The notes: generated from the letters alone by a model not told the origin. A DNA stretch of 14,387 bases from DAOPJM01 sp964490325 (GCA_964490325.1 CAZBBX010000043.1:1-14387); one strand, 5' to 3'. Shown: positions 1 to 7,137, numbered from the stretch's first letter. Made by a program: numbers and translations.

Positions 1-1
1 T

Positions 2-535
2 CCGTGCCCCGTCGTTCAAAAGAAGACCATCGAGGTCGATGGGTACCAAGCCGTTCAGCTGGGCTTTGCCGAGCTGCGCGAGAAGCTCGCCAACAAGCCC
101 GCGACCGGGCATTGCACCAAGGCGGGTGTGAAGCCGATGCGCTATCTGCGCGAGTTCAAGCTCGACGACGCCGCATCCTACGAACAGGGCCAAGTGCTCA
201 AGGCGGACGTGTTCGCCGAGGGCGACAAGGTCGACGTATCCGGCAAGAGCAAGGGCAAGGGTTTCCAGGGCGTCATCAAGCGCTACAACCAAGGCCGCGG
301 CCGCATGACGCATGGTTCGCATTATCATCGCAGGGTCGGCTCCATGAGCGCCTGCTCCGATCCGAGCCGCGTCTTTAAGACCAAGAACCTGCCCGGTCAT
401 ATGGGCAGCGAGAACGTCACCGTACAGAACCTTGAGATCGTACGCGTGGACGCGCAGCGCAATCTGCTCCTCATCAAAGGCGCCATCCCCGGTGCCAAGG
501 GAACGCTGGTCGCTGTGAAAAGCACGGTAAAGTAA
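2..535 (+). CDS. rplC: 50S ribosomal protein L3 (5' partial)
   Basis: L3 is an early-assembling large-subunit protein. Its long loop reaches toward the peptidyl transferase centre. The reading frame is open from base 2 and carries the L3 signatures VVQKKT near the window start, then GKGFQGVIKR, MTHGSHYHRR, DPSRVFKTK and VTVQNLEIVRVD. The N-terminal part lies upstream, so only 177 codons are visible against roughly 205-215 in the family. An internal ATG at 128 is not the real start, because L3-like sequence continues upstream of it. The loop reads GSMSACSDPS then RVFKTK, where many relatives have glycine (GSMGA, FKGK). The Gln methylated by PrmB in E. coli L3 is absent here, as is usual in Bacillota. 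The stop codon runs directly into the rplD ribosome binding site (TAAGGAGG, 533-540). Identification is certain. Confidence 0.97.
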   Translation, partial: PCPVVQKKTIEVDGYQAVQLGFAELREKLANKPATGHCTKAGVKPMRYLREFKLDDAASYEQGQVLKADVFAEGDKVDVSGKSKGKGFQGVIKRYNQGRGRMTHGSHYHRRVGSMSACSDPSRVFKTKNLPGHMGSENVTVQNLEIVRVDAQRNLLLIKGAIPGAKGTLVAVKSTVK

Positions 536-550
536 GGAGGAAGCAGAAAG

Positions 551-1171
551 ATGCCTAAGGTATCCTTGTATGATAAGACCGGTCGGGTGATCGGCGACAT
601 CGAGCTTTCCGAAAACACCTTTGGACAGCCCGTAAACAAGTCGGTGCTGCATCAGGTCGTTGTGGCGCATCTTGCCAACTGCCGTCAGGGCACGCAGAGC
701 GCCAAGACCCGCAGCGAAGTCTCCGGCGGCGGCAAGAAGCCGTGGCGCCAAAAGGGGACGGGCCGCGCACGGCAGGGTTCCACCCGCGCACCCCAGTGGC
801 GGCACGGCGGGATCGTCTTCGCGCCGAAGCCCCGCGACTATACCCAGCAGGTCAACAAAAAGATGCGCCGCATCGCCATGAAGTCGGCGCTCTCCTCCAA
901 GGTCGAAAACAGCGAGCTGATCGTGTTCGATGCACTGGACATTGAAGCCGCCAAGACCAAGGAAATGATCAAGGTTCTGAACGCCGTTGAGGCCAAGAAG
1001 GCTCTGATCGTGTTGGCCGACAAGGACGAGACCGTGGAACGCGCCAGCTCCAACATCCCCAACGTGAAGACCACGCTGGTGAACACGCTGAGCGTCTACG
1101 AGATCCTGAAGTACGAAAAGCTGATCCTCACCAAGGAATCGGCTGCAAAAATCGAGGAGGTGTATGTTTGA
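551..1171 (+). CDS. rplD: 50S ribosomal protein L4
   Basis: L4 binds 23S rRNA domain I, and its extended loop lines the constriction of the peptide exit tunnel. The product has 206 residues, the normal length. The tunnel loop spans about residues 45-97 and includes SGGGKKPWRQKGTGRAR (58-74) and PQWRHGGIVFAPKPRDY (81-97). The Lys-Lys-Pro-Trp stretch, where macrolide resistance changes arise in other bacteria, is wild type. The globular part follows, with MRRIAMKSALSSK and the C-terminal VNTLSVYEILKYEKLILT. The start is supported by GGAGG at 536-540. The stop (TGA 1169-1171) overlaps the start region of rplW. In E. coli L4 represses the S10 operon through its leader RNA. That leader would lie upstream of this window, so no such control can be judged here. 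Confidence 0.98.
   Translation: MPKVSLYDKTGRVIGDIELSENTFGQPVNKSVLHQVVVAHLANCRQGTQSAKTRSEVSGGGKKPWRQKGTGRARQGSTRAPQWRHGGIVFAPKPRDYTQQVNKKMRRIAMKSALSSKVENSELIVFDALDIEAAKTKEMIKVLNAVEAKKALIVLADKDETVERASSNIPNVKTTLVNTLSVYEILKYEKLILTKESAAKIEEVYV
1154..1160 (+). promoter_or_regulatory. Ribosome binding site of rplW, inside rplD
   Basis: GAGGAGG lies in the 3' end of rplD. It sits 7 bases before a TTG (1168) and 10 bases before an ATG (1171), so both could initiate. The two choices differ by one residue, and the ATG is preferred on codon strength. Confidence 0.7.
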
Positions 1172-1467
1172 TGAAGAGCGCATACGACATCATCAAGGCT
1201 CCGATCCTGACCGAAAAGAGCTATGACTACATCGCCCACAAGATCTACACGTTTGAAGTCGCGAAGGACGCAAACAAGATCGAGATCCGCAAGGCGATCG
1301 AAGAGATCTTCGGCGTAGAAGTCGAAAGCGTCCGCACCGTGAACCGTCTGGGCAAGATGAAGCGCCAGGGTCGTTTCGAGGGTCGCAGGGCGTCCGGCAA
1401 GAAGGCGTACGTTAAGCTGACCAAGACCTCCAAGGGCATCGATCAGTTCGACGGCATCGCGCAGTAA
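1171..1467 (+). CDS. rplW: 50S ribosomal protein L23
   Basis: L23 sits at the mouth of the peptide exit tunnel. It is a docking point for trigger factor and the signal recognition particle in well-studied bacteria. The 98-residue product has the family opening YDIIKAPILTEKS, the central FGVEVESVRTVN and a basic loop GKMKRQGRFEGRRASGKKAYVKL. Length is typical of bacterial L23. ATG at 1171 overlaps the rplD stop by one base. A TTG at 1168 in the same frame would add one residue and is equally well placed from the GAGGAGG site, so the exact first codon is uncertain. The tight junction suggests coupled translation with rplD. The stop TAA 1465-1467 begins the rplB ribosome binding site. Confidence 0.97.
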   Translation: MKSAYDIIKAPILTEKSYDYIAHKIYTFEVAKDANKIEIRKAIEEIFGVEVESVRTVNRLGKMKRQGRFEGRRASGKKAYVKLTKTSKGIDQFDGIAQ

Positions 1468-1477
1468 GGAGGCAAGC

Positions 1478-2314
1478 ATGGGCATTCGTAAGATCAATCC
1501 GACCACTCCCGGTCAGCGCGGCATGACGGTCTCCACCTTTGAGGAGATCACCAAGACCACGCCCGAGCGTTCCCTCGTAGAGGACATGCGCTCCCGTGCG
1601 GGCCGCAACAATCAGGGCCGCATCACCGTCCGTCACCAGGGCGGCGGCGCCAAGCGCAAGTATCGTATCATCGATTTCAAGCGCGACAAGGACAACGTCC
1701 CCGCGAAGGTCTATTCCATCGAATACGACCCGAATCGCTCGGCGAACATCGCCCTGCTGCACTATGCGGACGGCGAGAAGCGCTACATCATCGCTCCGCT
1801 GGGCCTCAAGGTCGGCGACAGCGTGATCTCGGGCGACACGGCTGACATCAAGGTCGGCAACGCGTTGGAGATCCGTCTCATCCCCGTCGGCACGATGATC
1901 CACTGCATCGAAATGAAGCCGGGCAAGGGCGCGCAGATCGCTCGCTCCGCGGGCAACGCCGCGCAGCTGATGGCAAAGGAAGGCAAGTACGCACAGGTGC
2001 GTCTGCCCAGCGGCGAGGTTCGCCTGCTGCCCATCAATGCGAAAGCGACCATCGGCCAGGTCGGCAACATCGATCATCAGAACATCATGATCGGCAAAGC
2101 GGGCAGAACGCGTCACATGGGCATCCGCCCGACCGTGCGCGGTTCCGTCATGAACCCCAACGACCATCCCCATGGCGGCGGCGAGGGCAAAGCCCCCATC
2201 GGCCATCCGGGTCCGGTCACGCCGTGGGGCAAGCCCGCGCTGGGTTACAAGACCCGCAAGAAGAAGAATCAGAGCAACAAGTACATCGTCCGTCGCAGCA
2301 CGAGCGAGAAGTAA
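1478..2314 (+). CDS. rplB: 50S ribosomal protein L2
   Basis: L2 is the largest and one of the most conserved 50S proteins. It is needed for subunit association and for peptidyl transferase activity. The 278-residue length is normal. Visible signatures are GRNNQGRITVRHQGGGAKR near the N-terminus (RNA-binding OB-like domain), EYDPNRSANIALLHY, the SH3-like domain with GNIDHQNIMIGKAGR, and the C-terminal NPNDHPHGGGEGKAPIG containing the conserved histidine near the catalytic centre. The tail PWGKPALGYKTRKKK is typical. The start ATG at 1478 follows AAGGAGG (1466-1472) at close to ideal spacing. The stop is 17 bases before rpsS. Confidence 0.99.
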   Translation: MGIRKINPTTPGQRGMTVSTFEEITKTTPERSLVEDMRSRAGRNNQGRITVRHQGGGAKRKYRIIDFKRDKDNVPAKVYSIEYDPNRSANIALLHYADGEKRYIIAPLGLKVGDSVISGDTADIKVGNALEIRLIPVGTMIHCIEMKPGKGAQIARSAGNAAQLMAKEGKYAQVRLPSGEVRLLPINAKATIGQVGNIDHQNIMIGKAGRTRHMGIRPTVRGSVMNPNDHPHGGGEGKAPIGHPGPVTPWGKPALGYKTRKKKNQSNKYIVRRSTSEK

Positions 2315-2331
2315 GGAAAGGGAGTAAAGAA

Positions 2332-2613
2332 ATGAGCAGATCGGTTAAGAAAGGCCCGTTTGTTTGTGAGCGCCTCTATGCACGCATTGCGGCGATGAAC
2401 GAAAGCGGCAAGAAGACCGTCGTCAAGACGTGGTCCCGTTCCTCCACCATCTTCCCTGAGTTTGTCGGACACACCATCGCCATCCATGACGGACGCAAGC
2501 ATGTCCCCGTGTATGTGACCGAAGAGATGGTCGGACATAAGCTGGGCGAGTTCGCCCCCACCCGTACCTTCCGTGGCCATAGAGGCTCCGAGAAGTCGAG
2601 CGCTGCGAAGTAA
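2332..2613 (+). CDS. rpsS: 30S ribosomal protein S19
   Basis: S19 is in the 30S head, pairs with S13 and contacts the large subunit and P-site tRNA region. The 93-residue product starts MSRSVKKGPF and carries KTWSRSSTIFPEFVGHTIAIH, GRKHVPVYVTEEMVGHKLGEF and APTRTFRGHRG, the full S19 profile. An upstream in-frame start at 2224 would lie inside rplB and give a 36-residue non-homologous extension, so ATG 2332 is chosen. It follows GGGAG at 2320-2324. The stop merges with the rplV ribosome binding site (TAAGGAGG, 2611-2618). Confidence 0.98.
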   Translation: MSRSVKKGPFVCERLYARIAAMNESGKKTVVKTWSRSSTIFPEFVGHTIAIHDGRKHVPVYVTEEMVGHKLGEFAPTRTFRGHRGSEKSSAAK

Positions 2614-2624
2614 GGAGGAGCAAC

Positions 2625-3011
2625 ATGGCTAAGAGAAGCAAGGAAAAGACGGAAGCACGTCGGGCAAGCGCCGAGAAGCGTCCCCACGCGTCCGCCCGCT
2701 ATATCAGGATCTCCGCCCGCAAGGTCAAGATCGTCATCGATCTGATCCGCGGCAAGAGCGTCAAGGAGGCTGTCGCCATCCTGCGCTACACGCCGAAAGC
2801 GGCAAGCGAGCCCGTCCTGAAGCTGTTGAACTCCGCCATCGCAAATGCGGAGAACAACCTGGAGATGAACCGCGACGAGCTGTACGTGGCTGAAGTGTAC
2901 GCCGATCAGGGCCCGACCCTGAAGCGCTTCCGCGCTCGTGCTCGTGGCTCCGCCTCCCCCATCAGGAAGCGCACCAGCCACATCTCGATCGTGTTGGATC
3001 AGGTCAAGTAA
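2625..3011 (+). CDS. rplV: 50S ribosomal protein L22 with N-terminal extension
   Basis: L22 binds all 23S rRNA domains, and its beta-hairpin lines the exit tunnel opposite L4. The product is 128 residues, longer than the usual 110 or so. The core begins at ASARYIRISARKVKIVIDLI (about residues 22-41) and continues with RGKSVKEAVAILRYTPK, NSAIANAENN, VAEVYADQGPTLKRFRARARG (the hairpin) and the C-terminal KRTSHISIVLDQ. The first 20 or so residues are a charged, Lys/Arg/Glu-rich extension. The ATG at 2625 sits 6 bases after TAAGGAGG and no later start has as good a site, so the extension is probably translated. Confidence 0.97.
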   Translation: MAKRSKEKTEARRASAEKRPHASARYIRISARKVKIVIDLIRGKSVKEAVAILRYTPKAASEPVLKLLNSAIANAENNLEMNRDELYVAEVYADQGPTLKRFRARARGSASPIRKRTSHISIVLDQVK

Positions 3012-3023
3012 GAGGAGGAAAGT

Positions 3024-3683
3024 ATGGGTCAGAAAGTTAATCCGAACGGCTTCCGCGTTGGCGTCATCAGGGATTGGAATACCCGCTGGTATGCGTCCAA
3101 GAAGGACTATGCCGACTTCCTCGTAGAAGATCACAAGATCCGCGAGTACGTCAAGAAGAAGTATTACGCCGCGTCGATCTCCCGCATCGAGATCGAGCGT
3201 GCGGCGGGCAAGATCAGCCTGAGCATCTACACGGCGCGTCCGGGTATGCTCATCGGCAAGGGCGGCACGGGCATCGAGACCATTCGTGCCGACGTGCAGA
3301 GCGTGATCGGCAAGCCCGTTGCAGTCAACATCATGGAGATCCGCGACGCCGATTCCGACGCGCAGCTGGTGGCCGAGAACATCGCAGCCCAGCTCGAGAA
3401 GCGCATCAGCTTCCGCCGCGCGATGAAGCAGTCCATGCAGCGCGCCATGCAGAAGCCCGGCGTAAAGGGCATCAAGCTCATGTGCGGCGGCCGCTTGGGC
3501 GGCGCCGAGATCGCCCGCACCGAGGGCTATCACGACGGATCCATCCCCCTGCAGACCATCCGCGCCGACATCCAATACGGCTTTGCCGAGGCGCACACGA
3601 CCTATGGCCGCATCGGCATCAAGGTCTGGATCTACAAGGGCGAAGTCCTGGGCAAGTCCAGGCGCAAGGAAGGAGGCAAGTAA
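3024..3683 (+). CDS. rpsC: 30S ribosomal protein S3
   Basis: S3 lies at the mRNA entry site of the 30S head and, with S4 and S5, helps unwind mRNA structure. The 219-residue product is the usual length. It opens MGQKVNPNGFRVGVIRDW. A type II KH RNA-binding domain has its GKGG loop at residues 78-81 (MLIGKGGTGIETIR). The C-terminal domain contains AQLEKRISFRRAMKQSMQ, GGRLGGAEIARTE and GRIGIKVWIYKGE. ATG 3024 follows GAGGAGG (3012-3018). The gene ends 3 bases before rplP, whose ribosome binding site lies inside the last codons of rpsC. Confidence 0.99.
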   Translation: MGQKVNPNGFRVGVIRDWNTRWYASKKDYADFLVEDHKIREYVKKKYYAASISRIEIERAAGKISLSIYTARPGMLIGKGGTGIETIRADVQSVIGKPVAVNIMEIRDADSDAQLVAENIAAQLEKRISFRRAMKQSMQRAMQKPGVKGIKLMCGGRLGGAEIARTEGYHDGSIPLQTIRADIQYGFAEAHTTYGRIGIKVWIYKGEVLGKSRRKEGGK

Positions 3684-3686
3684 ACC

Positions 3687-4118
3687 ATGTTAATGCCGAA
3701 GAGAGTGAAGCGCCGCAGAGTGTTCCGCGGCCGCATGAAGGGGTCCGCGCATCGCGGCAACACCGTCACCTACGGCGATTACGGTCTTGTCGCCCTCGAG
3801 CCAAGCTGGGTGACCAGCAACCAGATCGAGGCCGCCCGTATCGCCATGACGCGTTACATCAAGCGTGGCGGTCAGGTATGGATCAAGATCTTCCCTGACA
3901 AGCCCGTTACCGAAAAGCCGGCCGAGACCCGCATGGGTTCCGGCAAGGGCTCGCCCGAATACTGGGTGTCCGTCGTAAAGCCCGGCCGCGTGATGTTTGA
4001 GATCGCAGGCGTGAGCGACGAGGACGCACGCGAGGCCCTGAGGCTTGCCAGCCATAAGCTTCCCATCAAGACGAAGATCGTCAAGAAGGAAGAAGACCGG
4101 GAAGGAGCAGAACAATGA
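3687..4118 (+). CDS. rplP: 50S ribosomal protein L16
   Basis: L16 organises the A-site and the tRNA elbow region of the 50S subunit and is added late in assembly. The product is 143 residues and begins MLMPKRVKRRRVFRGRMKG. It contains GDYGLVALEPSWVTSNQIEAARIAM, RGGQVWIKIFPDKPVTEKP, ETRMGSGKGSPEYWVSVVKPG and ARE-like helices at the C-terminus. The ATG at 3687 lies 10 bases after AGGAGG (3671-3676). A second in-frame ATG at 3693 is 16 bases away and less likely. The acidic tail EEDREGAEQ is not conserved. The stop overlaps the rpmC start as ATGA (4115-4118), suggesting coupling. Confidence 0.98.
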   Translation: MLMPKRVKRRRVFRGRMKGSAHRGNTVTYGDYGLVALEPSWVTSNQIEAARIAMTRYIKRGGQVWIKIFPDKPVTEKPAETRMGSGKGSPEYWVSVVKPGRVMFEIAGVSDEDAREALRLASHKLPIKTKIVKKEEDREGAEQ

Positions 4119-4315
4119 AGGCAGAGAAGTTAAGAGCCATGACCGCCGATGAGCTGGTCGCGCAGGAGAAAGACCTGAAGGCTGAGTTGTTTAACCTCCG
4201 CTTCCAGTCCGTTACGGGACAGATCAGCAATTCCAACCGTATCACGGAATGCAAGAAGGACATTGCACGCATCAAGACCATCCTGCGTCAGCGGGAGTTG
4301 GCCGACGCCGAATAA
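4115..4315 (+). CDS. rpmC: 50S ribosomal protein L29
   Basis: L29 is a small helical protein beside L23 at the tunnel exit. The 66-residue product has the two-helix form with LRAMTADELVAQEKDLKAEL and the signature LFNLRFQSVTGQISNSNRI, followed by DIARIKTILRQRE. The ATG overlaps the rplP stop by four bases, and GAAGGAG at 4101-4107 inside rplP gives a ribosome binding site. The stop codon is fused to the rpsQ ribosome binding site (TAAGGAGG, 4313-4320). Confidence 0.97.
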   Translation: MKAEKLRAMTADELVAQEKDLKAELFNLRFQSVTGQISNSNRITECKKDIARIKTILRQRELADAE

Positions 4316-4325
4316 GGAGGACAGC

Positions 4326-4586
4326 ATGGAAGAGAACAGAGGGTATCGCAAGACCCGTATCGGCGTCGTCGTGAGCGACAAGATGGACAAGACGATCGTT
4401 GTGGCCATCCACACGAAGGTTCGCCATCCCCTGTACGGCAAGATGGTCAACCGCACGCACAAGTTCAAGGCGCATGACGAAGAGAACCAGTGCGGCATCG
4501 GCGACACCGTGAAGATCATGGAGACCCGCCCGATCTCCAAGGACAAGCGCTGGCGTCTCGTAGAGATCGTCGAAAAGGCGAAGTAA
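4326..4586 (+). CDS. rpsQ: 30S ribosomal protein S17
   Basis: S17 is a primary 16S rRNA-binding protein with an OB fold at the base of the 30S subunit. The 86-residue product contains RKTRIGVVVSDKMDKTIVVA, HPLYGKMVNRTHKFKAHDE, GIGDTVKIMETRPISKDKRW and VEIVEKAK, all standard for the family. ATG 4326 follows TAAGGAGG with 5 bases between. An in-frame ATG at 4263 would lie wholly inside rpmC and add unrelated residues, so it is rejected. The gene closes the S10-type block. The stop is followed by AGAGGAGG and then rplN. Confidence 0.98.
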   Translation: MEENRGYRKTRIGVVVSDKMDKTIVVAIHTKVRHPLYGKMVNRTHKFKAHDEENQCGIGDTVKIMETRPISKDKRWRLVEIVEKAK

Positions 4587-4601
4587 GAGGAGGAAATTAG
4601 A

Positions 4602-4970
4602 ATGATCCAGCCTCAAACCAGATTGAAGGTCGCGGACAACAGCGGCGCCAAGGAGATCATGTGCATTCGCGTGCTCGGCGGCTCCCATGTCAAGTCCGCA
4701 AGCATAGGCGACGTGATCGTCGCATCCGTCAAGACTGCCACCCCCGGCGGAGCGGTCAAGAAGAAGGACGTTGTCAAGGCTGTCGTGGTTCGCACCGTGG
4801 CCGAAACGTCCCGTCCCGATGGCAGCCACATTCGTTTCGACGATAACGCAGCCGTCATCATCAACGATGCAAAGCAGCCCCGCGGCACCCGTATCTTTGG
4901 GCCGGTCGCAAGAGAGCTGCGCGAGAAGGATTACATGAAGATCATCTCGCTCGCACCCGAAGTGCTGTAA
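4602..4970 (+). CDS. rplN: 50S ribosomal protein L14
   Basis: L14 is at the subunit interface, contacts 16S helix 14, and is the docking site of the silencing factor RsfS in studied bacteria. The 122-residue product is exactly the usual length. It has MIQPQTRLKVADNSGAKEIM, the signature IGDVIVASVKTATPGGAVKK, RFDDNAAVIIN, GTRIFGPVARELRE and the C-terminus MKIISLAPEVL. ATG 4602 follows GAGGAGG. This is the first gene of the spc-type block. There is no enlarged gap or visible promoter before it, so it probably continues the same transcript as rpsQ. Confidence 0.99.
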   Translation: MIQPQTRLKVADNSGAKEIMCIRVLGGSHVKSASIGDVIVASVKTATPGGAVKKKDVVKAVVVRTVAETSRPDGSHIRFDDNAAVIINDAKQPRGTRIFGPVARELREKDYMKIISLAPEVL

Positions 4971-4980
4971 GGAGGAAGAC

Positions 4981-5310
4981 ATGAACAAATTGAATGTCAA
5001 GAAAGACGATACCGTTATCGTCATCTCCGGTCAAGACGAGGGCAAGAAGGGAAAGATCCTGTCCGCAGATCCCGCCAAGGAAAGCGTTAAGGTGCAGGGC
5101 GTCAACATGATCACAAAGCATGTCAAGCCCCGTCGTCAGGGCGAAGCAGGCGGCCGTATCGAGCAGGAGGGCAACATCCACGTCAGCAACGTGATGCTGG
5201 TCTGCCCCGAGTGCGGCAAGCCCACCCGTGTCGGCCATACCACGGTCGAGAAGGACGGCAAGAAGAAGAACGCCCGCGTTTGCAAAAAGTGCGGCAAGGT
5301 CATGGACTGA
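4981..5310 (+). CDS. rplX: 50S ribosomal protein L24, zinc-ribbon form
   Basis: L24 starts 50S assembly by binding the 5' domain of 23S rRNA. The 109-residue product has a KOW RNA-binding motif near residues 8-35 (DTVIVISGQDEGKKGKIL), the segment VNMITKHVKPRRQGEAGG, and GRIEQEGNIHVSNVML. The C-terminal part carries two CxxC pairs, Cys75/Cys78 and Cys101/Cys104, forming a likely zinc ribbon. Many L24 proteins, including that of E. coli, lack these cysteines. The ATG at 4981 follows TAAGGAGG (4968-4975). Confidence 0.98.
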   Translation: MNKLNVKKDDTVIVISGQDEGKKGKILSADPAKESVKVQGVNMITKHVKPRRQGEAGGRIEQEGNIHVSNVMLVCPECGKPTRVGHTTVEKDGKKKNARVCKKCGKVMD

Positions 5311-5334
5311 GCGTCGGAAGGAGGATAATTAAGA

Positions 5335-5949
5335 ATGGCTAAGAAGCAGCAAGAGACCGCAGCCAAGAAAAAGAAGGCAGTCGTCGAAGCAAAGCCCTTT
5401 ACCGGCGCGCCCCGTCTGAAGGAGAAGTATCAAAGCGAGGTCGCTCCCGCTCTTAAGGAACAGTTCCATTACGAGAACGTGATGGAGATTCCCAAGCTGG
5501 AGAAGATCATCCTGAACATGGGTCTGGGCTCCGAGAAGGAAAACCCCAAGGGTATCGAGCAGGCAGCCGAGGAGCTGAGCACCATCGCCGGCCAGAAGGC
5601 GATCATCACCAAGGCAAAGAAGTCCGTCGCAAACTTTAAGGTGCGCGAGGGCATGAACATCGGCGCCAAGGTAACGCTGCGCGGCGACCGCATGTACTAT
5701 TTTGCCGACAAGCTGATGAACATCGTTCTGCCCCGCGTCCGCGACTTCCGCGGCGTGTCGGACACCTCGTTCGACGGCAGAGGCAACTACGCGATGGGCG
5801 TCCGCGAGCAGCTGATCTTCCCGGAGATCAACTACGACGACGTGGAGAAGGTGCGCGGCATGAACATCGTGTTCGTGACCAGCGCCAAGAGCGACGAGGA
5901 AGCCAAGGCTCTCCTTGCAGCTCTGGGCATGCCCTACGTACAGGACTAA
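5335..5949 (+). CDS. rplE: 50S ribosomal protein L5 with N-terminal extension
   Basis: L5 binds 5S rRNA and forms the central protuberance and an intersubunit bridge. The product has 204 residues. The conserved part begins near residue 27 with LKEKYQSEVAPALKEQF and continues through VMEIPKLEKIILNMGLGSE, GQKAIITKAKKSVANFKVRE, KVTLRGDRMYYFADKL, FRGVSDTSFDGRGNYAMGV and EQLIFPEINYDDVEKVRGMN. The first 26 residues are rich in Lys, Ala and Gln and have no counterpart in the usual 179-residue L5. There is no ATG at the conventional position, and GGAAGGAGG (5316-5324) precedes ATG 5335, so the extension looks genuine. In E. coli the S8 repressor site overlaps the start of rplE; I see no clear equivalent here. 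Confidence 0.98.
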   Translation: MAKKQQETAAKKKKAVVEAKPFTGAPRLKEKYQSEVAPALKEQFHYENVMEIPKLEKIILNMGLGSEKENPKGIEQAAEELSTIAGQKAIITKAKKSVANFKVREGMNIGAKVTLRGDRMYYFADKLMNIVLPRVRDFRGVSDTSFDGRGNYAMGVREQLIFPEINYDDVEKVRGMNIVFVTSAKSDEEAKALLAALGMPYVQD

Positions 5950-5964
5950 CAGGAGGCACGATTT

Positions 5965-6150
5965 ATGGCTAAGACAAGCATGAAACTGAAGCAGGCAGCC
6001 GCACCCAAGTACAGCACCCGCGCCTACACCCGCTGCCGTATCTGCGGCCGTCCGCACAGCGTGCTGCGCAAGTATGGCATCTGCCGCATCTGCTTCCGCA
6101 ATGAAGCGTACAAGGGCAACATCCCCGGCGTGCGCAAGGCAAGCTGGTAA
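5965..6150 (+). CDS. rpsZ: 30S ribosomal protein S14, type Z (zinc)
   Basis: S14 is a late-binding protein in the 30S head. This is the short, zinc-binding form of 61 residues. Its two CxxC pairs are at Cys24/Cys27 and Cys40/Cys43 (CRICGRPH, CRICFRNEA). The C-terminus GNIPGVRKASW is diagnostic of the family. The long zinc-free form has about 89-101 residues and lacks these cysteines, so the call is clear. It may also be annotated rpsN or rpsN1. ATG 5965 follows AGGAGG at 5951-5956. Position between rplE and rpsH is standard. Confidence 0.98.
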   Translation: MAKTSMKLKQAAAPKYSTRAYTRCRICGRPHSVLRKYGICRICFRNEAYKGNIPGVRKASW

Positions 6151-6165
6151 AGGAGGAACGCAGAA

Positions 6166-6558
6166 ATGACTGACACCATTGCCGATATGCTCACTCGCAT
6201 CAGGAACGCCCTGATCGCCAAGCACGAGACCGTCGACGTACCCGCCTCTACCATCAAGAAGGCGATCGCGCAGATCCTCGTCGAGGAAGGCTACATCAAG
6301 GATTTCAGCATCGTTGAGGACGGTATCTTCAAGACCATCCGCATCCAGCTGAAGTACGGCCCGAACAAGCAGCGGGTCATCGTGGGAATCAAGCGCATCT
6401 CCCGTCCGGGTCTGCGCGTGTATGCCCGCAAGGACGAGATCCCCAAGGTCTTAAACGGCTTGGGCATCGCGATCCTGTCCACCTCTCGCGGCGTCATGAC
6501 GGATCGCGAGGCAAGAAAGCTCGGCGTCGGCGGCGAAGTGCTCGCTTACGTCTGGTAA
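6166..6558 (+). CDS. rpsH: 30S ribosomal protein S8
   Basis: S8 is a primary binding protein of the 16S central domain. It is the spc operon repressor in E. coli. The 130-residue product starts MTDTIADMLTRIRNAL and has VDVPASTIKKAIAQILVEEGYI in the N-terminal domain. The C-terminal domain shows IKRISRPGLRVYARKDEIPKV and the signature LSTSRGVMTDREARKLGVGGE. Length is normal. ATG 6166 follows AAAGGAGG directly after the rpsZ stop. Confidence 0.99.
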   Translation: MTDTIADMLTRIRNALIAKHETVDVPASTIKKAIAQILVEEGYIKDFSIVEDGIFKTIRIQLKYGPNKQRVIVGIKRISRPGLRVYARKDEIPKVLNGLGIAILSTSRGVMTDREARKLGVGGEVLAYVW

Positions 6559-6576
6559 ATACACAGGAGGAAAGAA

Positions 6577-7116
6577 ATGTCTCGAATCGGAAAACTTCCT
6601 GTCAAGATCTTGGCAGGAGTGACAATCACGGTCAACGAGCAGAACGTTGTGACCGTGAAAGGCCCCAAGGGCGAGCTGACGCAGCATATGTCGCCCGATA
6701 TGATTATCGAGCAGGACGCCGGCATTTTGACCGTCAAGCGTCCCAGCGACGATAAGGCGCACCGTGCGCTGCACGGCCTGACCCGTACGCTCATCAACAA
6801 CATGGTGACGGGCGTGACCAGCGGCTTTGAGAAGAAGCTGGAGATCGTGGGCACGGGCTATAAGGCACAGATGCAGGGGACGACCCTGGTCATCAACGTG
6901 GGCTATTCCCATCCCGTGGAAGTTGCGCCCGAAGAGGGCATCAGCTTTGAGACTCCCGCACCCAACCATATCACGGTCAAGGGAGCCGATAAGCAGCAGG
7001 TCGGGCAGGTGGCCGCGGACATCCGCGCCATCCGCAAGCCGGAACCGTACAAGGGCAAAGGCATCCGTTATGCGGGCGAGGTCGTCCGTCATAAGGAAGG
7101 CAAGACCGGCAAGTAA
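6577..7116 (+). CDS. rplF: 50S ribosomal protein L6
   Basis: L6 lies near the sarcin-ricin loop and the factor-binding site. The 179-residue product has the two related alpha/beta domains of the family. The N-terminus is MSRIGKLPVKILAGVTI with VTVKGPKGEL; the second half has KLEIVGTGYKAQMQG, LVINVGYSHPVEV, ITVKGADKQQVGQVAADIR and the C-terminal signature PEPYKGKGIRYAGEVVRHKE. ATG 6577 follows AGGAGG (6565-6570). The junction with rplR contains a second site, GAAGGAG. Confidence 0.99.
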   Translation: MSRIGKLPVKILAGVTITVNEQNVVTVKGPKGELTQHMSPDMIIEQDAGILTVKRPSDDKAHRALHGLTRTLINNMVTGVTSGFEKKLEIVGTGYKAQMQGTTLVINVGYSHPVEVAPEEGISFETPAPNHITVKGADKQQVGQVAADIRAIRKPEPYKGKGIRYAGEVVRHKEGKTGK

Positions 7117-7137
7117 GGCAGGAAGGAGTGACTGTAG

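Noticed and set aside
2376..3596. A 406-codon open frame on the minus strand across rpsS, rplV and rpsC
   Set aside because: It is antisense to certain genes with no homology signal, and is explained by codon bias.
3074..3898. A 274-codon plus-strand frame crossing rpsC and rplP
   Set aside because: It is an Arg/His-rich out-of-frame reading of two certain genes with no ribosome binding site.
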